64,000 bases of DNA from Chlorophyllum brunneum (lineage: Eukaryota; Basidiomycota; Agaricomycetes; Agaricales; Agaricaceae). The translations under genes and the position numbers were made by a program. Numbering within the stretch: the stretch's first letter is position 1; each line of letters begins with the position of its first letter. The stretch lies in the NCBI GenBank assembly GCA_963576785.1, contig OY756142.1, forward strand, positions 2,356,001 through 2,420,000, read 5' to 3'. The notes under the pieces are model-generated. The model made no database searches, was not told where the DNA came from, and saw only the letters and a list, made by a program, of their open reading frames with translations. Shown here piece by piece: positions 46,255 through 58,626 of the stretch.

Positions 46255-47490
46255 AAACTCGCCATGATATACTCATATTCTAGGTTCAAGATTTCCATTC
46301 CTACTAATGAAACATCAGTGGCTGGCATCAGGAGGGGCCACCAGATATACCATGTATTGAAGGAGACCAAGTGATTATCTGGAATAAGGTTTCCATGTAA
46401 CATAAGTATGGTATCAAGGTAGTAGATAGATGTTTGAGGGATTTTCTGGAGGTAAGTACAGTGTCTATTCTTGAACCAGTGTCTTATCCTTTCTTTTCAG
46501 AAGCCTGATGCTCCTTTTGGTGGTATTACTGTGGTATTGGGAGGATATTTTTGCCAGACTCTTCCAATTATTATTTATGGATCAAGACAGGATATAGTTG
46601 GTACATCTAAATACTGGAGTACCCTGTGGAGAAAGCTTCAGGTCTACTACTTGGTTCAGAACATGAGGCTGGAAAGAAGTCCTGAGAGTGAGCAGTATAC
46701 TTGGTAGTTGCTGAAGATTGGAGCTGGAAGAGGGTTGGATAATTTGGAGACTATCAAGGTCCTTCACACCATGTTTGTGGAGGACTCTAATGTCTTGATT
46801 GTAGGTATCTATCCTGCAATCTACCAAGGCCACTAGGATGAGTATTTTCTTAAGAGGACTATTCTTGCTCCAGGAAATAATAAAGTTGATAATCTTAATA
46901 CCACCATCCTTGACAGATTTTCTGGTGATGAACATATGCTCAACAGTGTTGACTCTGTTGATCTAGAAGACAATGGACAGTATTATCCTGCAAAGTATCT
47001 CCAGTCATTGAATGTCAGTAATTTGCCACTTGCCAAGTTAGCTCTCAAGCCTGGCTGTCCAGTCATGCTTTTCTGGAACCTGAACCCTGATAATGGACTT
47101 TGCAATGGGACAAGAATGATAGTAGAACAGGTAGAAAGAAAGATGTTGGCATATAGGATTATTAGTAAGGAAACAATGTTTGTAGGACAGATAGTAATGA
47201 TTCCAAGGATTGTACTAGAACCTTCATCAGAGGTACTTCCTATCCCTCTCCAACATTGTCAGTTTCCTATCTAACTTGCTTTTGCAATGATATCAACAAG
47301 TCTCAAGGGTAGTCAGTAAAGTATGTAGGGATTGATTTGCAGATATCTGTGTTCTCTCATGGCCAATTGTATGTAGTATTTTCAAGATGTACATCCAAGA
47401 ATAGGATCAAGGTGTTGTTACCTGAATAGACCCAGCAAAGTAGTAGAACAATGAATGTAGTGTATGAAGAAGTGTTCTGACCACTTGAAC
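46255..47490 (+). pseudogene. Helitron-type PIF1 helicase remnant
   Basis: Fragments in order match the C-terminal half of a Helitron Rep/helicase: YSRFKISIPTNETS near 46270, a GTAAGT...TTTTCAG intron at about 46454-46500, then PFGGITVVLGGYFCQTLPI (46517; the usual GGDFRQ is here GGYFCQ), GSRQDIVGTS and NMRLE. After 46930 follow DNGQYYPAKYLQSLN, LALKPGCPVMLFWNLNP, GLCNGTRMIVEQV and PRIVLEP. The last stretch (AFAMISTSLKG..., near 47284) shows the family SF1 motif with stops. No Rep (HUH) domain or terminal hairpin was found, so it is a broken 3' portion. Confidence 0.7.
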
Positions 47491-48336
47491 TGTAAAGTAT
47501 ATAAAATAGTATTGGACTTAGACTTGACTCAGATTAAAATTGAACTCAGATAAACATTAAACTTAGGAGTTCAGATTTACCATTATGTTCACCATGCCTT
47601 AGCACAGGTACTTGAGCTTATTATCTGAGATCTTCAAGGATAAGTAAGCACTCATTTATTTCACCTCTATTAGTTCTACTTTGCTCTATTCTTAACTATT
47701 TTATATTTATCAGTTTTATGTCTATCTTTAGTAACATTTTGTCTTATGTTTCATATCTATCTGTTTCACATTGTGAAACTTGTTTCAGTCTCATTATCTA
47801 TACTTCATAGTATTTATAGAAAAAAAGTAGTTAGTATAAATAGCCAACTGTATTAGGAAGTCAAAGCTTAAGTTTTGATTTTCTACAGAAATAACCTTTT
47901 TGATTGCCCGAAAAGAGTTTCTGTTGACAGTTACTGTCAATCAATAGAAAATTGCTTAACTACTTATTCTCTACTCACTCTTATTACTCAAGAAATACAA
48001 GATAAATAGAATTTCCATTTCTCAGCTGAGTAATACCAGTGTGATAACATTTGCTTATCTGGTTACTTGGCTGAAATAGGTATTAAGACCATACCCTAGA
48101 GGTTACATCCTCTTTGATTGCTCTTAGTAGCCAAATCCATAACATTTAGTCTGAGTAATAGCAAGGCCATTGTTTATATATAAGAGTAAGGTACTCCAAA
48201 GTGTAATTGCCTCCCTATCATAAAGAGGGCAAGATAAAGGCTGGAGAGGACAAAAGAGAGCACTAGGCCCTAGCCTACCCCTATGTCTGCCTATCTGAGA
48301 TCAAACTTGAAGTTTCTCCACACATACAGTTTACCT
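47491..48336. other. AT-rich region without recognised gene
   Basis: Low-GC sequence between the helicase remnant and Copia E. A short perfect palindrome-like element, TTGACAGTTACTGTCAA, lies at about 47937. The stretch may include the 3' end of the Helitron, but no CTRR terminus with hairpin could be assigned. Confidence 0.35.
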
Positions 48337-48341
48337 ATATC

Positions 48342-49124
48342 TGTTATTATTTGCACTTTCCAAGCTGCATTACATGTGACTAGCTCTTCAGTATATTATT
48401 CATCTAATATTTGTCATTAAGGCTGCATCCTCTAACTTACATTATGTATCTCTTACTCATGTATTTCATGAGCTGATTGATCACTATCACTCTAATTATG
48501 CTACTAGACACTGCTGATGATATCACAGTGTTTCAAGGGACTCTGTAGTCATTACTGACTCATTATGCATAGCTATTACTTGTAGGTCTTAGGGTTTGCT
48601 ACCTAGACACTTAGTATATAAAGCAGCATGTATTTCCTTATATTTCCTTAGACAATCTACTCAATTATTCTATCTTGCTCTACTTGACTCACAGCAATGT
48701 TAAAGGTGGGAACACAGAAGGGGTTAGGGAGGGTAAAGGTGACACAAAGAGGATGATAAAAGAGAAATGAGACACAGACACTGACACAGACACTGATACT
48801 AACACTGACACATAATGGGTAAAGGATTGATATTTGGGGGAACTGGGATGCTCCTTATATATGTACAAAGGGTAGTCCATGCACTACCAAATCATGTGAC
48901 TAACTATCTAAGGCTATCTAGGATAAGATGAGATGAACCAGATAAGATGAGATAATACTAGATAAGCTCTGATAAGATGAGATAATACTAGATAAGCTCT
49001 GATAAGATGAGATAGCTGGTCAACTCTAACAAGCAACTCCTTTAGTAACTTTACCATCTACTAACCAAACTATCAGTAAGTCAGATTATCTGTCTATCAC
49101 TGTGTGTTACTGTGCTAGAAAACA
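48342..49124 (+). repeat. 5' LTR of Copia E, interrupted by solo LTR H
   Basis: TGTTATTATTTGCAC...GAAAACA, with a TATA box TAGTATATAAAGC near 48613. The uninterrupted 3' LTR at 58627 shows that 48698-49031 plus a duplicated AGCAA is an insertion. Confidence 0.9.
48698..49031 (+). repeat. Solo LTR H inside the Copia E 5' LTR
   Basis: 334 bp, TGTTAAAGGTGGGAAC...CTCTAACA, flanked by AGCAA on both sides (48693-48697 and 49032-49036). It contains a CACTGA-type short repeat (about 48777-48812) and a tandem repeat of about 30 bp (GATAAGATGAGATAATAC unit) at about 48935-49012. No partner LTR or internal region, so it is a solo LTR. Confidence 0.87.
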
Positions 49125-49137
49125 GGTTATGGGCCCT
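49125..49137 (+). other. Primer-binding site of Copia E
   Basis: GGTTATGGGCCCT directly after the LTR; complement of the initiator tRNA-Met anticodon arm with one change from Copia A. Confidence 0.72.
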
Positions 49138-49364
49138 GGATTGCCTGCTTCCCATGTGTCATGACTGGCTGTAAGTGGGTTGTAGATAGGCTGATCTAAC
49201 CAGTCCTGTAGAGCATAGTCTTTCTAGCCTATCCCTCTAATATGACTCAATCATTTCACACTCTATTAAAGGCTTCCTCATATGGGTTCATAGCTTGAAC
49301 AGTGCAGTAGTGCAAATCTGATTGCCCACAAATCTGATTACTAACTCTATCCATTTATAAAATA

Positions 49365-50669
49365 ATGTCTTCCACCATAAATATCCTCATGTCTTCCATT
49401 CCAACTCTCAATAGTGCTGGAAACTACACTGAGTGGTTGTCCTGCCTCAATGATGCACTCTCCTTGATGACTCAGGATGGTACTACCATCCTTAGCTCAG
49501 AGATGCTATCATGCTTGATGGATATAATACATACCCTCTCACCCAAGTACTCTGCCTATGAGAATCTGGTTGATGCTGATGGAAATATTACCAGTCCAAA
49601 CCCCACTCACAATGTTAATGAGCATGCTGCCTGCATGCAACTGGCCCAAATGGTCTATGCACTCATGAAGTCTAAATTGCTGGCTAATATGATCAACTGG
49701 CCCTTTGCTGATACTACAGAGATCTGGACTACAATGTACTCTGCCTATGGAACCATTTCTGTGTCAGGGCTCTATAGCTCATATGTTGAGACAATTCATT
49801 TCCATTTCTATCCTGACCAGGACCTGTCCAGTCCTATTACTCAATTGGAATTGCTATACCAGCAGCTGAATTCAACTGGTGACTGTAACATTTTGGAGGT
49901 AATTCAGGCAATGACTCTTCTTGCTAGTATCCCAAACTAGTGGAATATCACTATTCCTTTCCTCACAGTCAATACAACCATCCAAAATGTTACATTTAAC
50001 AAAGTATGAAATACTATCATGAACCACTGGTCCACTATCAAGATAAACCAGAAAATTAACAAGTTCTCTGGCATAAAACCCCAAGGCATACCCCCACATT
50101 ATCAGGGGCAGCAGCAGCAGCACAGTCCCCCACAGAAGCAGTAGCAGCAAGGGCAATAGTCACACCCTCAGCAGCAGTAGTCTTAGTGTGAGGAAGAGAA
50201 GAAAAAGTGACAATGCAGTAAGTGTGGCAGTAGCAAAGGCCAAGTAAATGAGGTTGATGCTGGACAACCAGCTCCCTCTGGGAATGATGCCAGGCAATTG
50301 GCCTATACAATGGATTCTGTCAACTTTGGCTTTGCCAAGATGACAACTGAACCAAAAAAGAGTACTTGTAGCCTTGTTACTAAGGCACAGTCCTCTGCAC
50401 CTCTTCCACCTTCCCTTCTCTTGCAGATGACAAATCCTGCCAAGAAAAAGACTCAAGATCCCCAGTGCTGCCTATCTCTGTATGTGGCTGCCAAGACAAA
50501 AGCCTTCAATCTTTATAAGAAATACATAGGAAACACTTCCTTCTCCTAACTGGCCTCTCCTCCAATGGCCATCTCTATTATGGAGGTTGATGATCTATTT
50601 GGCACCACTCTGGTAGCCAAACTGGTTGTGAGCATCCCAGCTGCAACTGCCATCAAGATAAATGAGGAT
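49365..50669 (+). pseudogene. Copia E gag, interrupted by LINE4
   Basis: MSSTINILMSSIPTLNSAGNYTEW opens a frame to 49940 (QAMTLLASIPN then stop). A Gln-rich tract (GQQQQH) near 50107 and the block MDSVNFGFAKMTTEPKK (50304) follow, with stops between. It ends at the LINE4 target duplication and resumes at 54266. Confidence 0.8.
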
Positions 50670-53600
50670 CACTGGCTGATGAATGATGCAGACGAGCTTG
50701 AGAGAGCTGTTGCCAAATTGGGAGTTTTGTTTAACAGATCGTAGACTCAAAATGCGAAGAAGACCAAGATCACCACTAGATCCAAGGCCTGGTGGAACAA
50801 GGAGTGCTCGACCGCACTTGCTAGGCATCGAGCAGACAAGTGCAAGTGGAATGCTTTTTGCAAGACCACAAGGAAGACGAAAAGAGCATACTTCGACAAG
50901 AAGATACAAGAAATCTCTGTCGACCGAAAACGCCCATGGGATCTCATGCCATGGGTCAAAGACTGCACACTCCCGGCCACGGAAGCCATGCGTCACAACG
51001 GCCAACCTTGTCTCACACTAGACAATCTGTGGACGGCTCCCGACTCCCACTACAATGCTGCCCGCGATAGACCAACGAACGCAGCGGTTCTGGACGAGCT
51101 CCCTCCTCCGAATGGAATGGAGAATAGGACTTGGGTTGATTTCTCTCTCATTGAGATGATGGAGTCACTCAAGGATACCTCGAATTCTTCCTCCCCTGGT
51201 CCTGACCATATTTCCTGGTCCCATCTCAAACAGATCATCGCCAATGAAACTTGCGCCGGTCTTCTCCTCAAAATTGGTAGTGCATATCTGAACATCGGGC
51301 ACTGGCCTACCCACTTCAAAAAGTCAACGTCGGTGATCATTCCAAAACCCAACAAACCCGACTACTCCACTCCGAAGGCGTTCCAACTGATCGTCCTCCT
51401 TAACACGTTTGGTAAGCTAATAGAGAAAATGCTTGCTAAACGACTCCAATTTGAGGCTGTTAAATTCAAGGTCCTCCATCCACACCAATTGGGAGCAATC
51501 CGCCAAAGGTCCACTGATGATGCAGGTCTCTTCCTCACGCACATTATCCGGGGTGCTTGGATGAAGAAGAAGAAGATGTCGGTGCTTGCATTTGACATGG
51601 CCCAATTCTTCCCCTCCCTCAACCACGATCTTCTTATCGAAATTCTAAGATGACAAGGATTTCCCCCTTAGGTCGCTGTGTTCTTCAACAACTACCTTAA
51701 GGAACGCCGCACTATCTACCAGTGGAACAACGAGACTTCCCCGAAATACAACGCAGTAGTAGGAGTAGGTCAGGGCTCAGCCCTTAGCCCTATTCTCTCT
51801 GCTCTATTCCTCACCCCCCTCTTACACGTCTTCGACATCCGTATGGAGGAACACTGCGACAAGTGGGACTTCGATGTCCTGTCATTTGTCGACGATGGCA
51901 CTCTAGTCGCGCAATCTCCATCTCTAGAAAAGAACGTGGAAATTCTTCAACACATGTACTGCAAAATGGAGCAGCTCATGAACGAATTCAGCCTGGAAAT
52001 TGAACATGGCAAGTCGGAGATCTTTCACTTCACATGTGCAAGACAAGACTCGAATCCCTCGATTGACTTGGGATCCCTGCCATTCACAGGCCGCAACCCC
52101 CTCAAACTGAAGACCCACTGGCAGTACCTTGGCTTTTATTTCGACCGAACATTGTCCTTTAAAGAACACGTTTGATTCTATTCCGCCAAGGCAATATCCA
52201 CGATCAAGGCGATGAAAATGCTGGGGAACTCTGTCAGAGGCCTGTTCCCCAGCAACAAGAGACTACTTTACCGTTCGTGTGTTGTACCGGTGGCAATGTA
52301 CGGATACCGACTATGGTTTCACGACCGATCCCGCACCAAGGGAACTTGTGAAATCCTCAACAAAATGCAACAAAGGGTGGCGCTCTGGATCACAGGGGCC
52401 TTCTGGACTTCTCCCACTGGCGGCATAGAGTCCCTTGCAGGACTCATGCCCATCAAACTTCATCTCCGAAAGTTGGCCAAACGACAATCGTCGAGACTTC
52501 ACACGTTGGACGATGAACATGCACTGGCAAGATTGACGGAGGAATTCCACTCTTCCCCCCACCGACTTCACATCAAGAACTTCACGGAGGTTCAGAAGAA
52601 GAAGACATTAGGAGCTGTGATGGACTTTTCATGCCCCAACCCTGAGACTCGGTATATAGAACATTTCAATTCCATTTCTAAATCTCTCTGGCCCGGACGT
52701 AGGTTACTTGACCGTTTCTCTACTAATGTATCATTTATAGGATTCAACCAGGACAACCCTCACCTCTCAAAGACGCTGTGGGACGATGTAACGATGAACA
52801 TGACAACGGACACAAAATCCATCACGATCGGTACGGACGGCTCGGTCCACCCCAATCCTAATCCACTTGCCAGCCAGTTCACAGCGGCAGCCACCATTTG
52901 ACATCTTGATGGTGGGAGCTCTATCATGAAGAGGCTCGGAGGAACCACGTCGACGGACACAGAATTGGTAGCGCAGTACTTAGGTATCACCAAGGTGCTC
53001 GCTACTGCCAATTATGACCAGGTTGAGCATATCCACGTGTTCACAGATTCCATCGCAGCCTCCTGGCTCCTACTCGACTGTTTGCCGCACTCCTGCCAGC
53101 GACAGTCCATCCTCACATTGAAGGCGCTCCTGGCTTGGTTTAACAGGTCAGACAGACACCGCCTTTCCTTTTACCACACGCTGTCGAAATGCAAATACGG
53201 GATACAAAAAGCCACTCATGACTGGATCCAAATGGTCGCCTGGCCTAACCGGGGTCGAAACCACCGAGTACCGAACTCGATCAACTACCTACACAAGAAG
53301 TCCACCGAACGTGCCATTCACACATGGCAAGCCATGTTCGGGTTCAAGACTTACAGCAGTAGCTCCTTCCTCCACCTCCCGGTACAAGCGAACGGGGCCT
53401 CCGCCTTACCATTGCACATCAAGTCCGGTCCATGGATACAAGAATGCGGATACTAGCCCCAGCTCTTCGCAAGAGCTTGTCGCGCCATCCTATGCCACAC
53501 CCCGATTGGAGAATATCGACTACGATTCTTTCCTAACGAGGACCTTTCGTGCCACCACTGCAACAGTCAAATGGTGCAAATGCGGTCATACATCCTGTAT

Positions 53601-53786
53601 CAATGCAACAACTTCGATCATCATTCCGGCATCGACACAATCAAGACACTGGTCAACTTCTTGCATTGTAACCCCTCCGCGTTCAGCTTCCCCCCAGAAC
53701 CCGACCGCCCTCGTATCCATGCCGGTTCTATTCCACCGTTACATCGTCATCAAGTCCAAAGGAGGTTTGGGTCTGCGCCTGTGTAG
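50670..53786 (+). pseudogene. LINE4 ORF2 (RT-RNase H-Cys/His tail) with several stops
   Basis: The linker (PWDLMPWVKDCTLPATEAM) begins near 50934. RT runs from about 51190: SSSPGPDHISWSHLKQ, SVIIPKPNKPDYSTPKAF, LAFDMAQFFPSLNHDLL, GQGSALSPILSALF, with the catalytic box FVDD at 51885-51896 intact. RNase H follows (IGTDGSVHPNPNPLAS at about 52827, then VFTDSIAAS). A Cys/His cluster CHHCNSQMVQMRSY lies near 53554. Stops at 51651, 51669, 52173, 52899 and 53454 are mostly CGA/CAG to TGA/TAG. The endonuclease domain is absent through 5' truncation. RNase H C-terminal to RT fits the Tad1 or I lineages. Confidence 0.87.
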
Positions 53787-54250
53787 GATCCTTTTCTTTT
53801 CTCTTTTTCTTTTACTCTCCCGGTTATGGATTTCCAATTCATTTCTCTATCTCTCCTTCCCTCACTCATCTACTATTTTATATAGTCTTCATTCAACTCT
53901 CATCTCTCCCGTGGTGCCCGGGTAAATACCCACCCACATGCTATGTACCGTTTGATGTTCCCCCTTGTGATTGCGAGTAGATAGTTTTTTTTCTATCGAT
54001 TTCTCTCTCTCACTCTCTCTTTTTCCGAATTCCTTCCTTTTCCTCTTTTTCCGCTGAACATCGTAGGTACCAAACATCTCTCTAGTGTACACGCTAGATG
54101 TCAACGAGTCTCATGGGGTTAGTTTACTTTTAGTTTACTTTCCCTTCTCCAAACATTCTGTACGTTCTGCCTTTGTATGTATGTACACGCGGACTACGTT
54201 CGAGCACCACTATATAAATTGTTGATTTAAAAAAAAAAAAAAAAAAAAAA
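50670..54250 (+). mobile_element. LINE4: 5'-truncated Tad1-like LINE inserted in Copia E gag
   Basis: The 15-bp target duplication AAGATAAATGAGGAT is present at 50655-50669 and 54251-54265, with a poly(A) of about 22 before the right copy. Removing it restores the alignment of Copia E with Copia A. It contains ORF2 from the linker before RT to the C-terminus and a 3' UTR of about 440 bp. High GC and CpG content compared with its host element marks it as the most recent LINE here. Confidence 0.93.
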
Positions 54251-54265
54251 AAGATAAATGAGGAT

Positions 54266-57200
54266 GCAGTGTTGATGGGATCTGAGGATGAGGACTACTC
54301 AGATAAAGCAATAGTAGATAAGCCAAATCTTGCTAGCTCTTCACATGAATCTGAAGATCACTGCAGGAGTATCATATATGTCACTGATGTCCAAGGAGAC
54401 TCTCGACTGGGTGCATGGAGTGCAACCTCAGCCAATGTAGATTCTTGGATAAATAGCTGGACTACCTATGTACACAATTATGTGCAATTATATAATACTT
54501 CAGAAATAAAATTTTCTCCTCTGTTTTCAAGGGTGAAGAATATGTGGGAAATAACACATAGCTGCAATAGCACATGTGGATGCACAATGAATAGGTGACC
54601 TCATAAAATGAGTGATGAATGGCTTTTGGACTTTGGTACCTCCCTCAATATTACTCCTAACAAGAGGGACCTTGTTGATATTGTTGAAGGTTCTTTCGGA
54701 TCAGTGTTGATTGCAGATGGATTCACACTTTCTATCAGATCTTATGGCACTGTCTATTTAGAGACAGAAGTAAAACTTGAGTCTGGTGAAGTTTAGTGGC
54801 AGACTCTGCACCTTCACCCAGTATATCACATACTGAAGTTAGATATGAGACTGTTAAATAAAACAGTAAGCAGTGTAGAGGCACAACTTGTCTTATGCAG
54901 CTAAGAGGATGCAGGGAAGATATGTTAACGCTGTTGTATTGGGTCCAACTTGACAAGATAACAGCCTTATCAAGTGGTCTTTATATACATGTACATCAAG
55001 GCCCAGTTATTAATTCCTAATGACTAAAACTACCTAAATATAGTGTGACATGAGAGAGTAATGATAGTAATCTGACAAGATAAGAAAGCATCTGACATAA
55101 CATGGAATGAAGTCTGACATAATATGGGAGGGAATCAACAACTATTTATATCTACCCAGATCCATGGATTTACCACTTCTAATAGAGACTTCTCTTAGCT
55201 GGATCCATCACAGATCAAACTGGTCTGATTGTAGAAATGTCCAATGGAAAGACCATCATTTGTGATATTTGTGATAAGCCATTCCTGAGCAGACAATGTT
55301 GCCAAGGTGCTTCTTTGAACCAAGTTCACTTTGTGAACATACACATCTTACACAATGGAGATCTTTGATTCTCCTTGGCTTTGATTAACAAAAATACCAC
55401 ATCCTATGATATTTGGCATCAAAGATTTGCACACCCATCTGATCAGGCTCTGGGATATGTGCCAAAACATACAGAATCTGTCCCAGTACTTCTATCAAAG
55501 GAACAGAAGGTTTGTCCTGGTTATGTACTTGGAAAGCTGCCAAACAAGACCTACCATGAGAACATATCTTGCATATCCAAGATTCTTGAATTGATCCATT
55601 CGGATCTTCAGAAACTTCCCATTGTTTCTTACTATAAGTTCAAATGGGTTATGACATTCCTTAATGACTACTCTTTCTCTGTGCACATTTCCTTTTTGCA
55701 CAATAAATCAGATGCTATATGTGCCTTCAAGATATATGCTGAATTGGTAATGAACCAAACAAGCAAACACATCAAGCAAGTGCACTCTGAGAATATATGT
55801 CTCAGGAACTCAAGAACTACTCCACTGAGAAAGGAATCCTTTACAAAACAAGTGCACCACACATTCATCAACAGAATGGACATGCTAAACATCTTAATTG
55901 AACACTTCTAGAAAAGGCACAATCTATGTGACTTGAAGCATGCCTTCCAGCTAGCTACTGGGAGTTTGCATTCAATATGGCCACTCATGTCTATAACAGG
56001 ACATCTATGAAGTGCCTAAAATGGGTTACCCCCTACAAGATGTGGTTTAGAAGGAAACCTGATGTTTCTCATCTCCAAGTGTTCAGTTGTGGGGCCTATG
56101 TATACCTTCCTGATGAGGTGCATCAAGACAAACTTGCACCCAAATCAGAATTGATGATCTTCATTGGTTATGTAGGTAATAGCAGCAACTTCAAGTTTAT
56201 GTACTATCAGTGGAACAATTCTATTTTTATTTCCCCCCATGCTGTCTTCAATGAACTTTACTTTCCCAGATGTCCATCACAGTCTGAATGACAAGGTATA
56301 TTGCCACCTACAGAAAGCAATTCAAATAAGAGATTAAATCCTTCCCCTTCTGGAGATGGATTTGTTCCAAGACCATCCAGTCTGAGTATGCCATGCACTG
56401 GACCACCACCACCACCACCTCATCCACAAACTCCTACTCCTAGTCCCAGAGAGTAGACTCTGTCACCTCTGCCTTCTTCCTCTTTTAGAGGATCTTTTCC
56501 AGGATTATCCTACAAAGATCCGACTCCACCTTCCTCTCCATCTATACTATCTTGGCCTCCAGGAGAAGTTAAGGTTAAGGATGATATTGAGGAGGCTGCA
56601 CTTGTGCCTAATCCATGTGCTAATGACTGGGCTCCCATACCCATTCTGGCAGAGATCTTCATTCCTCATCTGGACATCAAGACACTGAGAAAACTCTGTG
56701 ATCGAAGTACCCTTTAGGTTCCACAAAGAGAAGGAAACATTTATGGCAACTGCCAACACCTGAAGGACATCCTTAGGGACTATAAAAAGTACAAGCCTTT
56801 TAGTCAGCCAAAATGAGGACAATGGAATCCTAGCTAACCTAATGCCCCACTAGGGCTTGGTAATCACATTCTAGGAGAGAATGGGTATGCACCTGACAGT
56901 CTGTAACCTTCCCTACCAGCATGTGAGCAGAATATTGACATTAATTTGCCCATGCTTAAGCCAAGTGAGGAAGAGCTTTGCCAATTAATTTGTGAAGGTG
57001 GTATGGAGTTAATCCATTATTACCTCTCTAAGACCAGTGTGACTTCTCCATTGTCACAGCCAGTCCAATTTTGGGACCTTGCCAAGTTGCCACCTACTGA
57101 GTATGACCAATGGCTTAAGGTATGCCTTGAGGAGCTCAATGCACTCAGACAATGTAATGTATATGAGTTAGTTGACTGCCCTACCAAGGGTATTAACATT

Positions 57201-58560
57201 GTCAAAAACAGATGAGTCTTTAATACTAAGTCAGATGGATACTACCATGCTTGACTAGTAGTGAAAGGTTTCTTACAGAAGGAAGGCCTTGATTACAACA
57301 AGCTTTTCTCTCCAGTTGTCCACTACAAAACTTCCGGTCTCCTATTCTCTTTAGCAGCAGTCAAAGATTGGGAGATCAAAAGCATTGATGTAAAAACCAC
57401 CTATTTATATGGCAATCTGGATAAAGGGATCTTCATGGAGCAACCAGAAGGATTCACACTTGGACATAATAAAGTATGGAGGTTACAAAAAGCATTGTAT
57501 GGTCTTAAGCAAGCTGGCTTGGCTTGGTGGCACATGATGACAAAATTACTGCTTGTCATAGGTTTCAAGCAATGTCTATCCAATGCCAGAGTATACTACA
57601 ATTGCTGTCCAAAGACTGGCTTAATTATGATTGCCCTTGTCTACATTGACAATGTTGTCTTCATAGGCAAGAAGTACTCCTTCTATTATCAAATGAAGAA
57701 AAACTTCATGGAATAATGGGAATGTCATGACCTTGGAGAAACTACCAAGTTTCTTGGTATGACTATCTTACAAGACCAGAAGAACAAATGGATCTATGTC
57801 AATCAGATTTCATATTTTGATAAGGTCCTTACCAAATTTGGTGTCACTGCAAGACCAACTCAAACACCTCTTCTGGCAGGATGTGCCTTCTTGCCCTACA
57901 AGAGTACCATTGACCCTGAGTTCCACCAGAAGTACCAACAACTTGTTGGATCCCTGATATATCTCATGATTGGCTTGTGACCTGATATCACTTATGCTAT
58001 TGTGAAACTCAGTCAGCAAATGGCTAGTCTGTTAGAGGAGCATTACAAACATGGCTTATACTTGTGGCACTACCTTCTGAGTATGAGATGCTATTGCCTA
58101 GTCTTTAACAGACAATCAAAGAAGTCCATTTAAGGCTTCTCTGATTCTGACTTTGCAGGATGTCCTACTATGTGCAAGTCTACCTCTGGCAACCTAGTCT
58201 TGTTTGCTAACAGACCAGTTTCCTGGTTGAGTTGCCGACAAGCCACTACAGTGCTGTTTACCACAGAAGCTGAGTATGTTGCTATATACAAGATATCTTG
58301 TCAATTAATCTGGATTCATCAGCTACTAAGTGAGATTGGTTTCGAACAATCTACTCTACATCTTATGTATGACAATTTGGGTTTGACTTTCTGAGCTTCT
58401 AACCCAGTCATTGAATATTGATCCAAACATATCATGATTTACTGACATTTCATCCATGAACTTGTTGAGATAGGTAGTATCAAATTATTTTATGTTGAGT
58501 CTGAAAAGAATCCTGCCAACATCTGCACAAAAAGTCTGGATACTGTTAAATTCCAACAAT
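54266..58560 (+). pseudogene. Copia E gag tail and pol remnant
   Basis: The gag tail resumes at 54266. The protease frame at 54608 reads EWLLDFGTSLNITPNKR; the catalytic DSG is changed to DFG. After solo LTR F2 follow the integrase (WHQRFAHPSDQALGYVPKH at 55415, CPGYVLGKLPNK with a lost Cys, HSDLQKLP at 55597) and RT from about 57090 with VDVKTTYLYGNLDKGIFMEQ and the catalytic box YIDN at 57642-57653 in place of YIDD. RNase H ends near 58560. There are many stops. It shares motif order and wording with Copia A throughout. Confidence 0.86.
54852..55184 (+). repeat. Solo LTR F2 inside Copia E pol
   Basis: 333 bp, TGTTAAATAAAACAGTAAGC...CACTTCTAATA, flanked by GAGAC at 54847-54851 and 55185-55189. 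Copia A is uninterrupted at the equivalent position (11570-11577, GAGAC present once). Confidence 0.9.
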
Positions 58561-58626
58561 GTTACAATTATTTACCTATTCAGTTTGGTACTTGATTCAT
58601 ATTGTACTTTGAGCTAGGAGAAATAT

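Noticed and set aside
48689..48880. Small open frame with a VSVSVSVS run
   Set aside because: It is the antisense reading of a short CACTGA-type repeat inside solo LTR H, with no sign of selection.
53889..54104. Minus-strand open frame with a highly charged Lys/Glu-rich product
   Set aside because: It lies in the CT-rich 3' UTR of LINE4; the charge reflects the antisense of polypyrimidine sequence.
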